Positions 53,886 to 63,137 of a stretch of DNA of 64,000 nucleotides are shown here, piece after piece. The first letter of the stretch is position 1. The number at the start of each line of letters is the position of its first letter. The DNA is taken from contig CAWAOM010000011.1 in the NCBI GenBank assembly GCA_963783695.1, positions 122,458 to 186,457 on the forward strand, read 5' to 3'. The notes beneath the pieces are model-generated. The model did no database searches, was not told where the DNA came from, and saw only the letters and a list, made by a program, of their open reading frames with translations. This DNA is from BM003 sp963783695. Lineage in GTDB: Bacteria; Pseudomonadota; Gammaproteobacteria; Steroidobacterales; BM003. A program made the position numbers and the translations under genes.

Positions 53886-56429
53886 ATGAAACTCTTTATC
53901 AAACTCCCATACCTGCTACTGGTAGCGATTCTTACCCTCTCGGCGGTGCTCTCTCTGGCGGCACTGGCGGCTTACTTTTATATTGCGCCGGCGCTTCCCG
54001 ACGTCGAGACGCTGCGCGAGGTGAAACTGCAGGTACCGCTGCGGATCTACACCCGCGACGGACGCCTGATGGCCGAGTTTGGCGAACAGCGGCGGCTGCC
54101 GGTGCGTTACGACCAGCTGCCGCAACAGGTGGTCGATGCATTCCTCGCGGCGGAGGATGATCGCTTTTTTGAACACCCGGGTGTCGACTACCAGGGGCTG
54201 ACCCGGGCAGTGATTTCGCTGGCGTTGACCGGTGAGCGGCGCCAGGGCGGCGGCACGATCACGATGCAGCTGGCGCGCAATTTCTTCCTGACCCGCGAGA
54301 AAACCTATGTTCGCAAGATAAAGGAGATATTTCTCGCCCTGCGAATCGAGACCGAACTGAGCAAACAGGAAATCCTGGCTCTTTATCTAAACAAGATCTT
54401 TCTCGGCCAGCGTGCCTACGGTGTCGCCGCGGCGGGAGAGGTCTACTACGGCAAGGACCTCGATCAGCTCTCGCTGGCCGAAATTGCAACGATTGCCGGC
54501 CTGCCGAAGGCGCCGTCACGCGACAACCCGATTACCAGCCCGCAGCGTGCCCGCGAGCGCCGTGCATACGTACTGCGGCGGATGCAGGAACTCGGCAAGA
54601 TCACGCCCGAACAGCATGACGCGGCAATGGCGGCGGCGGCCCCGGCCGCGCTGCACGGCCCGACGGTGGAGTCGGTCGCGCCGTACGTCGCAGAGCAGGT
54701 CCGCTCAGAAATGCTCAATCTTTATGGCCGCGCTGCCTATAACGACGGTTACGTCGTGACAACGACGCTCGACAGCCGTTTACAACAGGCTGCGGTGCGG
54801 GCGCTGCGCCAGACTCTGCTCGAGTACGACCGCCGTCACGGCTTCCGCGGGCCGGTGGCGCGTGCACCGGAGGCTGTCGCCGAGGGCAGGATCGCATGGC
54901 TTGCATTGCTCGAGACCTTCAGTCAGCCGGCCGACCTTAGTCTCGGACTGGTCACCGCGGTGGGCGAGAAAAATGCGGAACTGACCCTGCGCGACGGGCG
55001 CGACGTAAAAGTCGACTGGTCCGGACTGGCCTGGGCGCGCTCTTTCGTCGATCAGAATACCCGCGGACCGGAGCCGAAGACCGCGGCCGAGATCCTGGTA
55101 CCGGGCGACGTCGTCTATCTGATTCGCGTGGCAAGCGGCAAGTGGGAGCTGGCCCAGCTGCCCGAGGCGCAGGGTGCAATGATCGCTATGGACCCGCGCG
55201 ACGGCGCCATCGTGGCGCTGACCGGCGGGTTCGATTACTACACCAGTAAATACAATCGCGCGGTCCAGGCACGGCGCCAGCCCGGCTCTTCGTTCAAGCC
55301 GTTCATTTATTCGGCGGCGCTGGAACGCGGCTTTACCGCTGCGAGCCTGATAAACGATGCCCCGGTCGTGTTCCAGGATGCCACCCTCGAGGGGACCTGG
55401 AGGCCCGAGAACTACAGCGGGCGGTTTTACGGCCCGACCCGGCTGCGCGAAGCGCTGATTCGCTCAAGGAATATGGTGTCGATCCGGCTTCTTCGCGAAA
55501 TCGGTATCAGCTATGCCCTCGAACACGTGCAGCGATTCGGCTTCCCCCCGGGCGACCTGCCCCGCAACCTGTCACTGGCGCTCGGCAGTGCAACCGTCAC
55601 GCCGTTGCAGATCGCCCAGGGTTACACGGTGTTCGCCAATGGCGGCTACCGCACCGAATCCTATTTTATTGATCGCATTCGCTCCGCCAACGGCGACATC
55701 CTGTTCGAGGCCGACCCGGCGATCGTCTGCCAGGCCTGCGCCACGGAGGATGAAAGCGGTAGCAAAGACCGCGGGCAGCAACGAGGTTCAAGCCTGTTCA
55801 GTCTCAACGGCGGAGATTCCGCCGCTACCGAATCGAAACCGTCGCTGGTTGATCCGGTCCTTCTGCGTGACACCGGTTTCGAAACCGCGCTGGCGGACCC
55901 GGAACTCAGCGGCGAGAACCCGCTACTGCGCCAGGCGCAGCGGGCGATCCCCGCGCAGAACGCCTACCTCATCACCGATCTGATGCGCGACGTCGTTCGC
56001 CGCGGCACCGCGGCCCGCGCCTACCGCGAACTCAAGCGCGGCGACCTGGCGGGCAAGACCGGCACCACCAACGATCGCCGCGACGCCTGGTTCAGCGGTT
56101 TCACCCCGGATATCGTTGCCACGGCATGGGTAGGCTTCGACAAGGAGCGCTCGCTCGGCCGGCGCGAGGAAGGCGGGCGCACCGCGCTGCCAATGTGGAT
56201 CTATTTCATGCGCGAGGCCACCGCCGGGCTGCCGGAACGCAGCCGCACCCCGCCGAGCGGGCTGGTAACGGTAAGAATCTCGCCTGAAACCGGTTTGCTG
56301 GCATCCGCCGGCGATCGCAGCGCGGTGTTCGAGACGTTCCGCGTCGAGCGCGTGCCGACCGAGGCCGACAACGGCGAAACCGCGAGGATGCCGGAAGCCG
56401 GCGAGGAAGACGAAGAGCCCTTGTTCTGA
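53886..56429 (+). CDS. ponA: Penicillin-binding protein 1A, bifunctional class A
   Basis: Peptidoglycan glycosyltransferase and transpeptidase of 847 residues. N-terminal membrane anchor (about 8-32); GT51 motifs EDDRFFEHPGVD, GGGTITMQLARNFFLT and KIKEIFLALRIE; an OB-like insertion around 315-420. Transpeptidase motifs are SSFK (nucleophile Ser 468), SRN in IRSRNMVS and KTGTT near 722. Acidic tail. No Shine-Dalgarno lies within 12 nt of the ATG. ponA divergent from pilM is conserved in pseudomonads. Confidence 0.96.
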   Translation: MKLFIKLPYLLLVAILTLSAVLSLAALAAYFYIAPALPDVETLREVKLQVPLRIYTRDGRLMAEFGEQRRLPVRYDQLPQQVVDAFLAAEDDRFFEHPGVDYQGLTRAVISLALTGERRQGGGTITMQLARNFFLTREKTYVRKIKEIFLALRIETELSKQEILALYLNKIFLGQRAYGVAAAGEVYYGKDLDQLSLAEIATIAGLPKAPSRDNPITSPQRARERRAYVLRRMQELGKITPEQHDAAMAAAAPAALHGPTVESVAPYVAEQVRSEMLNLYGRAAYNDGYVVTTTLDSRLQQAAVRALRQTLLEYDRRHGFRGPVARAPEAVAEGRIAWLALLETFSQPADLSLGLVTAVGEKNAELTLRDGRDVKVDWSGLAWARSFVDQNTRGPEPKTAAEILVPGDVVYLIRVASGKWELAQLPEAQGAMIAMDPRDGAIVALTGGFDYYTSKYNRAVQARRQPGSSFKPFIYSAALERGFTAASLINDAPVVFQDATLEGTWRPENYSGRFYGPTRLREALIRSRNMVSIRLLREIGISYALEHVQRFGFPPGDLPRNLSLALGSATVTPLQIAQGYTVFANGGYRTESYFIDRIRSANGDILFEADPAIVCQACATEDESGSKDRGQQRGSSLFSLNGGDSAATESKPSLVDPVLLRDTGFETALADPELSGENPLLRQAQRAIPAQNAYLITDLMRDVVRRGTAARAYRELKRGDLAGKTGTTNDRRDAWFSGFTPDIVATAWVGFDKERSLGRREEGGRTALPMWIYFMREATAGLPERSRTPPSGLVTVRISPETGLLASAGDRSAVFETFRVERVPTEADNGETARMPEAGEEDEEPLF

Positions 56430-56456
56430 GCCCTCTGCACAGGTTAAATCGAGGCT

Positions 56457-57085
56457 ATGGCGAAGAAACAAAATGGCCGCGGCGAACAGCTGCGCAGCCT
56501 CGTCGCAGAGGAAGCGGCGCGCATCATGGCTGAGGAGTGGTTGTCCGATTTCGGCCAGGCCAAGCGCAAAGCCGCACACCGGCTTGGTGTCACCGATCGC
56601 GCCGCGTTACCGAGCAATCGCGAAATCGAGCTGGCCGTCATCGACCGCCAGCGTCTGTTCGGCCAGGAAAGCCGCGATGACCAGCTACGCCACCAGCGCG
56701 AACTCGCCAGACAGGCAATGACGTTACTTGCCGAGTTCGAGCCACGCCTGGTCGGCGCCGTGCTCAAGGGCACCGCAACCGAATACAGCGACATCAGCCT
56801 GCACCTGTTCGCCGATGCCGCTGAAGAAGTCGCACTGAAACTCATGGCCCAGTGCATACCGTACGAGTGCGAGGAAAAACGGGTGCGGTACGGCGACGAC
56901 CGCGTCGAGTACCGGCCAGTTTTTCGCTTCGAGGCAGCAGGGGCGCAAGTTGCCGCCACCGTGTTTCCACTGGTCGGCATGCGCCAGCCGCCACTGAGCC
57001 CGGTTGACGGGCGGCCGATGCGGCGCGCCCGCGTGGCCGATGTCGAGGCGTTATTGTCGGCCGGGCGCGCGGTCGGGGAAAGCGC

Positions 57086-57089
<4 letters not shown>
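56457..57089 (+). CDS. Unrecognised protein with nucleotidyltransferase-like motif
   Basis: A 210-residue basic, soluble protein. The N-terminal 100 residues are helical and charged (EEAARIMAEEWLSDFGQAKRKAA). At about residue 97 the segment LVGAVLKGTATEYSDISLHLF looks like the G-S/T...S-D-I-D-L core of Pol-beta nucleotidyltransferases, but the second catalytic Asp is Ser. I do not recognise a named family with certainty. It lies 27 bp after ponA, possibly in the same transcript, and its TAG shares CTAG with the gltA stop. Confidence 0.6.
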
Positions 57090-58384
<1,295 letters not shown>

Positions 58385-58568
58385 TCTGCTTGCTTCCTGG
58401 TCGCTTCTGGCTGAACGATCGCCTTCTGATTCGCGATCTCGTGGCATGTCCTTACCGCCATGCCGGCGCTGCTGCCGCCTGCCGGGTGAGCGCGGCCGGC
58501 CGGCCACTCGCCCGTGCGCGCCACCTTTCTGCCGCAGCGCGCTTGCGGCCATGAGCCGCAGCCTAGGG

Positions 58569-58577
58569 AGTATAGCA
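58569..58577 (-). promoter_or_regulatory. Candidate extended -10 promoter for gltA
   Basis: On the minus strand TGCTATACT matches the extended -10 TGnTATAAT at all but one position. No good -35 is visible, as extended -10 promoters allow. It predicts a start near 58562 and a GC-rich leader of about 178 nt before gltA. Confidence 0.5.
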
Positions 58578-58613
58578 AGGGTCGGCCGGTCGCCGCAGCC
58601 GCATCGAGCACAC

Positions 58614-58639
58614 AAAAAAGGGCGCCGATGGCGCCCTTT
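58614..58639 (-). terminator. Intrinsic terminator of rpmE
   Basis: On the minus strand AAAGGGCGCC - ATC - GGCGCCCTTT (58617-58639) forms a 10-bp stem with a 3-nt loop and ends in a run of T residues (58614-58619). It lies 23 bp after the rpmE stop and just upstream of the gltA promoter. Confidence 0.93.
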
Positions 58640-58662
58640 CTCGATTACTCAACGCGTTATGT

Positions 58663-58875
58663 CTAGCGTCCGCCGAGGTTTCCGTATTTCTTGCGGAAAC
58701 GATCGACGCGGCCACCGGAGTCAAGAATCTTCTGCTTGCCGGTGTAGAAAGGATGGCAGTTCGAGCACACCTCGACATGCAGCTCCTCGCCAAGCGTCGA
58801 GCGCGTCGTGAATTCGTTGCCGCAACTGCAGACAACCTTCATTTCGGTGTAGTCGGGATGAATTTTCTCTTTCAT
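58663..58875 (-). CDS. rpmE: 50S ribosomal protein L31, zinc-binding form
   Basis: A 70-residue ribosomal protein. Begins MKEKIHPDYTEMKVVCSCGNEF; Cys 16, Cys 18, Cys 37 and Cys 40 form the zinc site of the C+ type L31. The zinc-free paralogue (YkgM type) is not in the window. A TATACT on the minus strand at 58985-58990 could be its -10, giving a leader of about 100 nt. Confidence 0.97.
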   Translation of the reverse strand: MKEKIHPDYTEMKVVCSCGNEFTTRSTLGEELHVEVCSNCHPFYTGKQKILDSGGRVDRFRKKYGNLGGR

Positions 58876-59079
58876 GATGAAACTCTCTGTGGCGCCGGTT
58901 GGTTAAGTAACGCCGGAATATCGGAAAAGGCGCGCGATTCTACCCGCGCAGGGAGCCGCAGGCAAGCGCCGGAAAGAACGCCACAGTATACATGCCCGCC
59001 GCTGCCAGACTACAAACAAGCTTAAGACTTTACTTTAAGTTTGAGCGCCTAACACGAGTGATCCAAAAGGGTTTGCCCC

Positions 59080-59114
59080 TTATCCACAAATCCTGTGGAT
59101 AACTCTGTGGACGA
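59080..59114. promoter_or_regulatory. DnaA-box cluster
   Basis: TTATCCACA (59080-59088, plus) faces TGTGGATAA (59094-59102, the same box on minus) across a 5-bp spacer. After 3 bp a third copy TGTGGACGA (59106-59114, minus) matches 7 of 9. Two perfect boxes head to head plus a third in the orientation of the second is a compact multi-DnaA binding layout. Confidence 0.8.
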
Positions 59115-59201
59115 CCTCCGCAATTCGATCCGGCCCCCCGGAAAAACAAGTACTGACCGGGGGTTGGGGATTTTTTCACCAGCGAAAACAAAGTATATAC
59201 A

Positions 59202-59214
59202 AATCAATAAGTTA
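59202..59214 (+). promoter_or_regulatory. IHF consensus site
   Basis: AATCAATAAGTTA matches WATCAANNNNTTR at every fixed position and is flanked by an A/T tract, as good IHF sites are. It lies 88 bp from the DnaA-box cluster and 71 bp from the distal box. Confidence 0.6.
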
Positions 59215-59285
59215 AGATTTCTCGACTACGACCGCGGCGGGCACAATAAGTAAAAACCGTATTTTGGCCGGCGAATTTTCGCCGC

Positions 59286-59294
59286 TGTGTATAA
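59286..59294 (-). promoter_or_regulatory. Distal DnaA box
   Basis: TTATACACA on the minus strand, a perfect match to TTATNCACA. It lies 20 bp downstream of the rof stop. Confidence 0.65.
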
Positions 59295-59312
59295 GGGGAA
59301 CCCCTAGAGGGC

Positions 59313-59600
59313 CTAATTCAGGGGTTTTTGCCCGCTCTGCCGGGCGCGCCGCGATGGCCGATGCGGGGCCGGGCGGGAAAATGCGATGGTGTCGAGGCGC
59401 AGGCTCAGCGGCCGCCCCTCGGCGTTTTCGGCCTCCAGGTACTCTGCGCCCTTGGAGGTCTTCAGATCGCGCGGCACGACCACCTCGAGATGGACAATGC
59501 CGGTGCCGTCACGCCAGCGCAGCATCAGTGGCTGGCGGCGCAGGATCGCGAGTTCGTAGCGGCAGTAGGTGGCGCAGTCGACCGGGTGGTAATCATCCAT
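59313..59600 (-). CDS. rof: Rho-binding antiterminator (Rof/YaeO-like)
   Basis: A 95-residue Sm-like-fold protein that binds Rho and blocks termination in E. coli. Begins MDDYHPVDCATYCRYELA, close to the Rof start M-N-D-x-Y-x-P-I-N-C; the downstream block KGAEYLEAENAEGRPLSLRLDTI parallels the Rof strand pattern ending LRLDKI. The Cys-9 position is kept. ATG at 59600 was preferred to an in-frame codon 21 bp upstream. It lies 42 bp after hemW and probably shares its transcript. Confidence 0.82.
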   Translation of the reverse strand: MDDYHPVDCATYCRYELAILRRQPLMLRWRDGTGIVHLEVVVPRDLKTSKGAEYLEAENAEGRPLSLRLDTIAFSRPAPHRPSRRARQSGQKPLN

Positions 59601-59642
59601 ATGGCGACAGCATAACCGCAAAGCCGCCGGGGGCGGGTGCCG

Positions 59643-60821
59643 TCAGGGCAGAAACATCGCCTGGAGATCGTTGAGAAAACGACTGCCCAGCGGCGTAGGC
59701 GCAACACGCCCGGCGGCATCGGTTGCGATCAACCCGCGTTCGGCCGCCCGCTCCAGCGGCGTTTCGAGCACCGTCGCCGGCAGTCCGGTAGCACTCTCGA
59801 ACCCCTGCAAGTCGAAGCCGTCGCGCAGGCGCAGTGCATTCAGCATGAACTCGAACACCAGGTCGGGTTCGGCCACCACCCGCTCGCCACGGCTGATCCG
59901 GCCGCTTTGCGCCTGCGCCATGTACAGCCGCGGCGAGCGGTTTTTCTCACTGCGAGTCACGCGCAGGCGCACCGGGTCGGTCAACTTGCCGTGCGCCCCG
60001 GCGCCGACGCCGAGATAGTCGCCAAAACGCCAGTAGTTGACGTTGTGACGGCAGCGCCTGCCGGGCCGGGCAAACGCCGACACCTCGTAGCACTCGAATC
60101 CGGCGGCATCGAGGAGGCCGTGGCCACTGTCCTGAATTTCCCAGATTGCCTCCTCGGCGGGCAGTGGCGGCGGGTGGCTCGCAAAATGCGTGCCCGGCTC
60201 GAGCGTGAGGTTGTAATAAGAAAGATGCTCCGGCGCGAGTGCCAGCGCCGCGCCCAGATCGGTGGCGGCGCCGGATTGATCCTGCCGCGGCAGGCCGAAC
60301 ATCAGATCGAGGTTGATGTTGCCAATAGCGGCCGCGCGCGCCATCGCAAAGGTATCTTCAATCTCGCCGGGGCCGTGGATACGACCGAGCGCGCGCAGCA
60401 TCGCGGCATCGAAACTCTGCGCCCCGATCGAGAGCCGGTTGATGCCGGCTGCCGCGTAAGCGGCAAAACGACCGGCGTCGCTGGCGCCGGGATTGGCCTC
60501 CAGCGTGATCTCGGCATCCGCGGCAAAATCGAGCAAATCGCGCGCCGCAGCGAGAAATCGCGCGATCTCCCCGGCAGGGAAAAGACTCGGCGTCCCACCG
60601 CCAAAAAAGACCGTGGCCAGCGGCCGCGCACCGGCCAGCGCCGCCTCCGCCCGCAGGTCAGCGATCAGGGCATCGGTATAGTCGCGCGCCGGCAGATCCT
60701 CCTTGACCTGGTGCGAGTTGAAGTCGCAATAGGGGCACTTGCGAACACACCACGGCAAATGGACATACAGCCCGAGCGGCAGTGCATCATGCGGTGGGGC
60801 CGATGGCGGAAGTGCGGCCAT
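59643..60821 (-). CDS. hemW: HemW, haem chaperone radical-SAM protein
   Basis: Radical SAM protein related to HemN but acting in haem insertion rather than coproporphyrinogen oxidation. Length 392. The 4Fe-4S motif is CVRKCPYCDF (C-x3-C-x2-C), followed by FFGGGTPSLFP (SAM-binding), and IGAQSFDAAMLRALGRIH. A further Cys typical of HemN is absent. It follows rdgB by 45 bp. It is often annotated as coproporphyrinogen III oxidase-like. Confidence 0.94.
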   Translation of the reverse strand: MAALPPSAPPHDALPLGLYVHLPWCVRKCPYCDFNSHQVKEDLPARDYTDALIADLRAEAALAGARPLATVFFGGGTPSLFPAGEIARFLAAARDLLDFAADAEITLEANPGASDAGRFAAYAAAGINRLSIGAQSFDAAMLRALGRIHGPGEIEDTFAMARAAAIGNINLDLMFGLPRQDQSGAATDLGAALALAPEHLSYYNLTLEPGTHFASHPPPLPAEEAIWEIQDSGHGLLDAAGFECYEVSAFARPGRRCRHNVNYWRFGDYLGVGAGAHGKLTDPVRLRVTRSEKNRSPRLYMAQAQSGRISRGERVVAEPDLVFEFMLNALRLRDGFDLQGFESATGLPATVLETPLERAAERGLIATDAAGRVAPTPLGSRFLNDLQAMFLP

Positions 60822-60866
60822 TACCGTGCCCGCATTGCCGTCGCGATGTGGCGCATGATGGCCGCC

Positions 60867-61487
60867 TCAGGCGGCCGGCCACGCCGCCGGCAGTCGCCGC
60901 ACCAGCTCGCGCACCGCCTCGCCGCGATGGCTCAGGCGGTTCTTTTCCGCGGCGCCGAGTTCGGCCGAGGTCCGGCCGTCGGCGGTCACGAAGACCGGGT
61001 CATAACCAAACCCGCCTTCACCGCACGGACTCATCGCAATGCGCCCTTCCCAGCGCCCCTCGCATACCAGCGGCGTAGGGTCTGCAGGGTAGCGCAGCAG
61101 CACCATCGCACACACGAACCTTGCGCCACGGTGCGGTTCCGGCACACCGTCGAGTTTCTCGAGCAACAGCGCAACGTTGTCGGCGTCGCTGGCATCCTCG
61201 CCGGCAAACCGCGCCGAGTGAATGCCCGGCCGGCCTTCGAGCGCATCCACCACGAGCCCGGAATCGTCGGCGACCGCCGGCAACCCTGACTGTTCGGAGG
61301 CATGACGCGCTTTCAGCAATGCGTTTTCGATAAACGTGAGACCGGTCTCCTCGACCGACCCCACGTCGAAGTCCGCCTGTGACAGCACCGCGCAATCCTG
61401 CTCCGCGAGCAACTCGCGGAGTTCTCTCAACTTGCCCTGGTTGGCGGTGGCCAGCACCAACCTGCGCGCGGGACCGGTGATGCTCAT
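60867..61487 (-). CDS. rdgB: dITP/XTP pyrophosphatase (non-canonical purine NTPase)
   Basis: House-cleaning enzyme hydrolysing dITP, XTP and ITP. Length 206. N-terminal LVLATANQGKLRELRELL, the ENALLKARHA and DDSGLVVDALEGRPGIHSARFAG motifs, and FGYDPVFV followed by the LSHRGEA C-terminal motif. Start overlaps the rph stop (ATGA). Confidence 0.96.
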   Translation of the reverse strand: MSITGPARRLVLATANQGKLRELRELLAEQDCAVLSQADFDVGSVEETGLTFIENALLKARHASEQSGLPAVADDSGLVVDALEGRPGIHSARFAGEDASDADNVALLLEKLDGVPEPHRGARFVCAMVLLRYPADPTPLVCEGRWEGRIAMSPCGEGGFGYDPVFVTADGRTSAELGAAEKNRLSHRGEAVRELVRRLPAAWPAA

Positions 61488-62200
61488 TGCGCGAGCGCGG
61501 CGGTCTGCGCCGCCATCAACTGGCTGATCCCGTCCTGGGCGAGTCCGAGCATCTGATCGAGCTCGTCGCGGCGGAACGCATGCCCCTCGGCCGTGCCCTG
61601 GACCTCGATAAACGCACCGGACTCGTTCATCACCACATTCATGTCGGTCTCGGCCGCGGAGTCTTCGGCGTAGTCGAGATCGAGCACCGGAACGCCGCGG
61701 TAAATTCCCACGGACACCGCGGCGAGCTGGCCGTACAGCGGGTTCTTTTTCAGTTTGCCGGAGGCGACCAGCTTGCCCAGCGCATCGGCGAGCGCAATAT
61801 AGGCGCCGGTAATCGAGGCGGTGCGGGTACCGCCGTCGGCCTGCAACACGTCGCAGTCGATGGTGATGCTGCGTTCGCCGAGCGCGCGCAGATCCATCAC
61901 CGCGCGCAGCGAGCGCCCGATCAGGCGCTGAATCTCGAGCGTGCGGCCGCCCTGTTTGCCGCGCGCCGCCTCGCGCCCGGAGCGGTCATGGGTCGCCCGC
62001 GGCAACATGCCGTACTCGGCGGTGACCCAGCCCTCGCCGCGACCGCGCAGCCAGCCGGGCACGCGCTCCTCGACCGAGGCGGTGCACAGCACATGGGTAT
62101 CGCCGCAACGGGTCAGGACCGAGCCCTCGGCGTGTTTGGTGAAATGGCGCAAGAATTCGACCTCGCGCAGCTGGTCCGGCGTACGACCACTGGGACGCAT
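61484..62200 (-). CDS. rph: Ribonuclease PH
   Basis: Phosphorolytic 3' to 5' exonuclease that trims tRNA 3' ends. Length 238. MRPSGRTPDQLREV, GDTHVLCTASVEERVP, GWVTAEYGMLPRATH, RSLRAVMDLRALGERSITIDCDVLQADGGTRTASITG (in pieces). ATG at 62200 is the family start; a TTG 18 bp upstream was rejected. Unlike the E. coli K-12 frameshifted copy, the frame is intact. Confidence 0.96.
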   Translation of the reverse strand: MRPSGRTPDQLREVEFLRHFTKHAEGSVLTRCGDTHVLCTASVEERVPGWLRGRGEGWVTAEYGMLPRATHDRSGREAARGKQGGRTLEIQRLIGRSLRAVMDLRALGERSITIDCDVLQADGGTRTASITGAYIALADALGKLVASGKLKKNPLYGQLAAVSVGIYRGVPVLDLDYAEDSAAETDMNVVMNESGAFIEVQGTAEGHAFRRDELDQMLGLAQDGISQLMAAQTAALAQ

Positions 62201-62257
62201 GAGTAACCTCGGCTTCAAAAAGAGTGACTGGGTGACGGCAAGACGGTGCCGGAAATC

Positions 62258-62995
62258 CTATCCGTGCCAGCGCAATGCCGCGATGGTCGTATTATCGCTG
62301 TAGGGTCCGTTGGCATCCACCGCGCGTTGCGCAAGGGCTTCGAGCGCCTGCTCGAGTTCGCCCTCGGCCACGCCGCTGAGCCCGCCGATATCGTCTTCGC
62401 TGACGCCCGACCACAACCCGTCCGAACACGCCATCAGGATATCGCCCGGCTTGAGCCGGTGGCGCGCGCTGATCGTCATTTCCGGCAGCACCGCGTCACC
62501 GCCGAGACAACATTCGACGTAGTTGCGCATCGGGTGAGTGTGGACCTCTTCCTCGGTGATCAGGCCCTCGCGCAGCAGCAATTCGACATGGCTGTGATCG
62601 CGGGTGCGGGCGGCGATCGCGTTGTTGCGAATCAGGTAGATCCGGCTGTCGCCGACATGCCCCCAGAATGCGTTGCCATCCTGAACCAGGCAGACCGTGC
62701 AAGTCGCGCGCGGGCGCGCCTCGAGCGACTGCGCCCGGCCAATCTGGACCAGGCGGTCGTGAGCCCGGCCGATCGAGCGGTGGAGAAAACCGGGCGCATC
62801 GAAAAGCGGAATCGACTCGGCGCCGAACCTTTTAGCCACCAGATCGAGCGTGGTCTGCGCCGCCAGCGCGCCATCGCTGTGGCCGCCCATGCCGTCGATG
62901 ACCAGCATCAACGTCGCCCCATCGTTGTCGGCGATGCCGCAACGATCCTGATTTTCCTCGCGGTGGCCCAGCAGGCTGACCTCGGCGCGCTCCAT
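62258..62995 (-). CDS. PP2C-family protein serine/threonine phosphatase
   Basis: A 245-residue metal-dependent phosphatase with the PP2C motifs in order: REENQDRCG (Asp), LVIDGMGGHSDGALAA, FWGHVGDSRIYLIRN, LMACSDGLW and SDNTTIAAL. Bacterial relatives of this size (Stp1-like) counter a Hanks-type kinase, often next to an FHA protein or PknA-like kinase; none is here. ATG at 62995 is used; a TTG six bases upstream sits better from an AGGGGAG ribosome site. Diverges from yicC. Confidence 0.88.
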   Translation of the reverse strand: MERAEVSLLGHREENQDRCGIADNDGATLMLVIDGMGGHSDGALAAQTTLDLVAKRFGAESIPLFDAPGFLHRSIGRAHDRLVQIGRAQSLEARPRATCTVCLVQDGNAFWGHVGDSRIYLIRNNAIAARTRDHSHVELLLREGLITEEEVHTHPMRNYVECCLGGDAVLPEMTISARHRLKPGDILMACSDGLWSGVSEDDIGGLSGVAEGELEQALEALAQRAVDANGPYSDNTTIAALRWHG

Positions 62996-63137
62996 TCCCA
63001 ACCCGTGTTCTCCCCTGTCGCTTGCGCTAAACTGGCGCCCGGCAAACCGCCCGGCACCGGACAGGCGCAGAGTATACGCGCTGTTCCGGCAACGTCCGCA
63101 TCCGCGCCCTGGGCGCGCAACCATTGCAGGTATCCGA

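Larger units (their letters stand above)
58876..59312. other. 437-bp AT-rich non-coding region between rpmE and rof
   Basis: Much richer in A+T than its surroundings, with tracts such as CTTAAGACTTTACTTTAAG (about 59022-59040) and a run around 59190-59220. It contains a compact DnaA-box cluster, a further DnaA box and an IHF consensus, listed separately. A long-loop inverted repeat CCCCCGG/CCGGGGG brackets 59135-59164. A palindrome GGCGAATTTTCGCC lies near 59270. No open frame with coding character was seen. Confidence 0.7.

Noticed and set aside
59135..59175. CCCCCGG/CCGGGGG inverted repeat followed by T-rich sequence as a plus-strand terminator
   Set aside because: 15-nt loop, the T-run is offset by TTGGGGA, and no plus-strand gene ends nearby.
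59080..59294. Chromosomal origin oriC
   Set aside because: DnaA boxes and an IHF site are present, but box number is low, no DUE 13-mers were recognised, and typical oriC neighbours are missing; reported instead as a DARS/datA-like locus.
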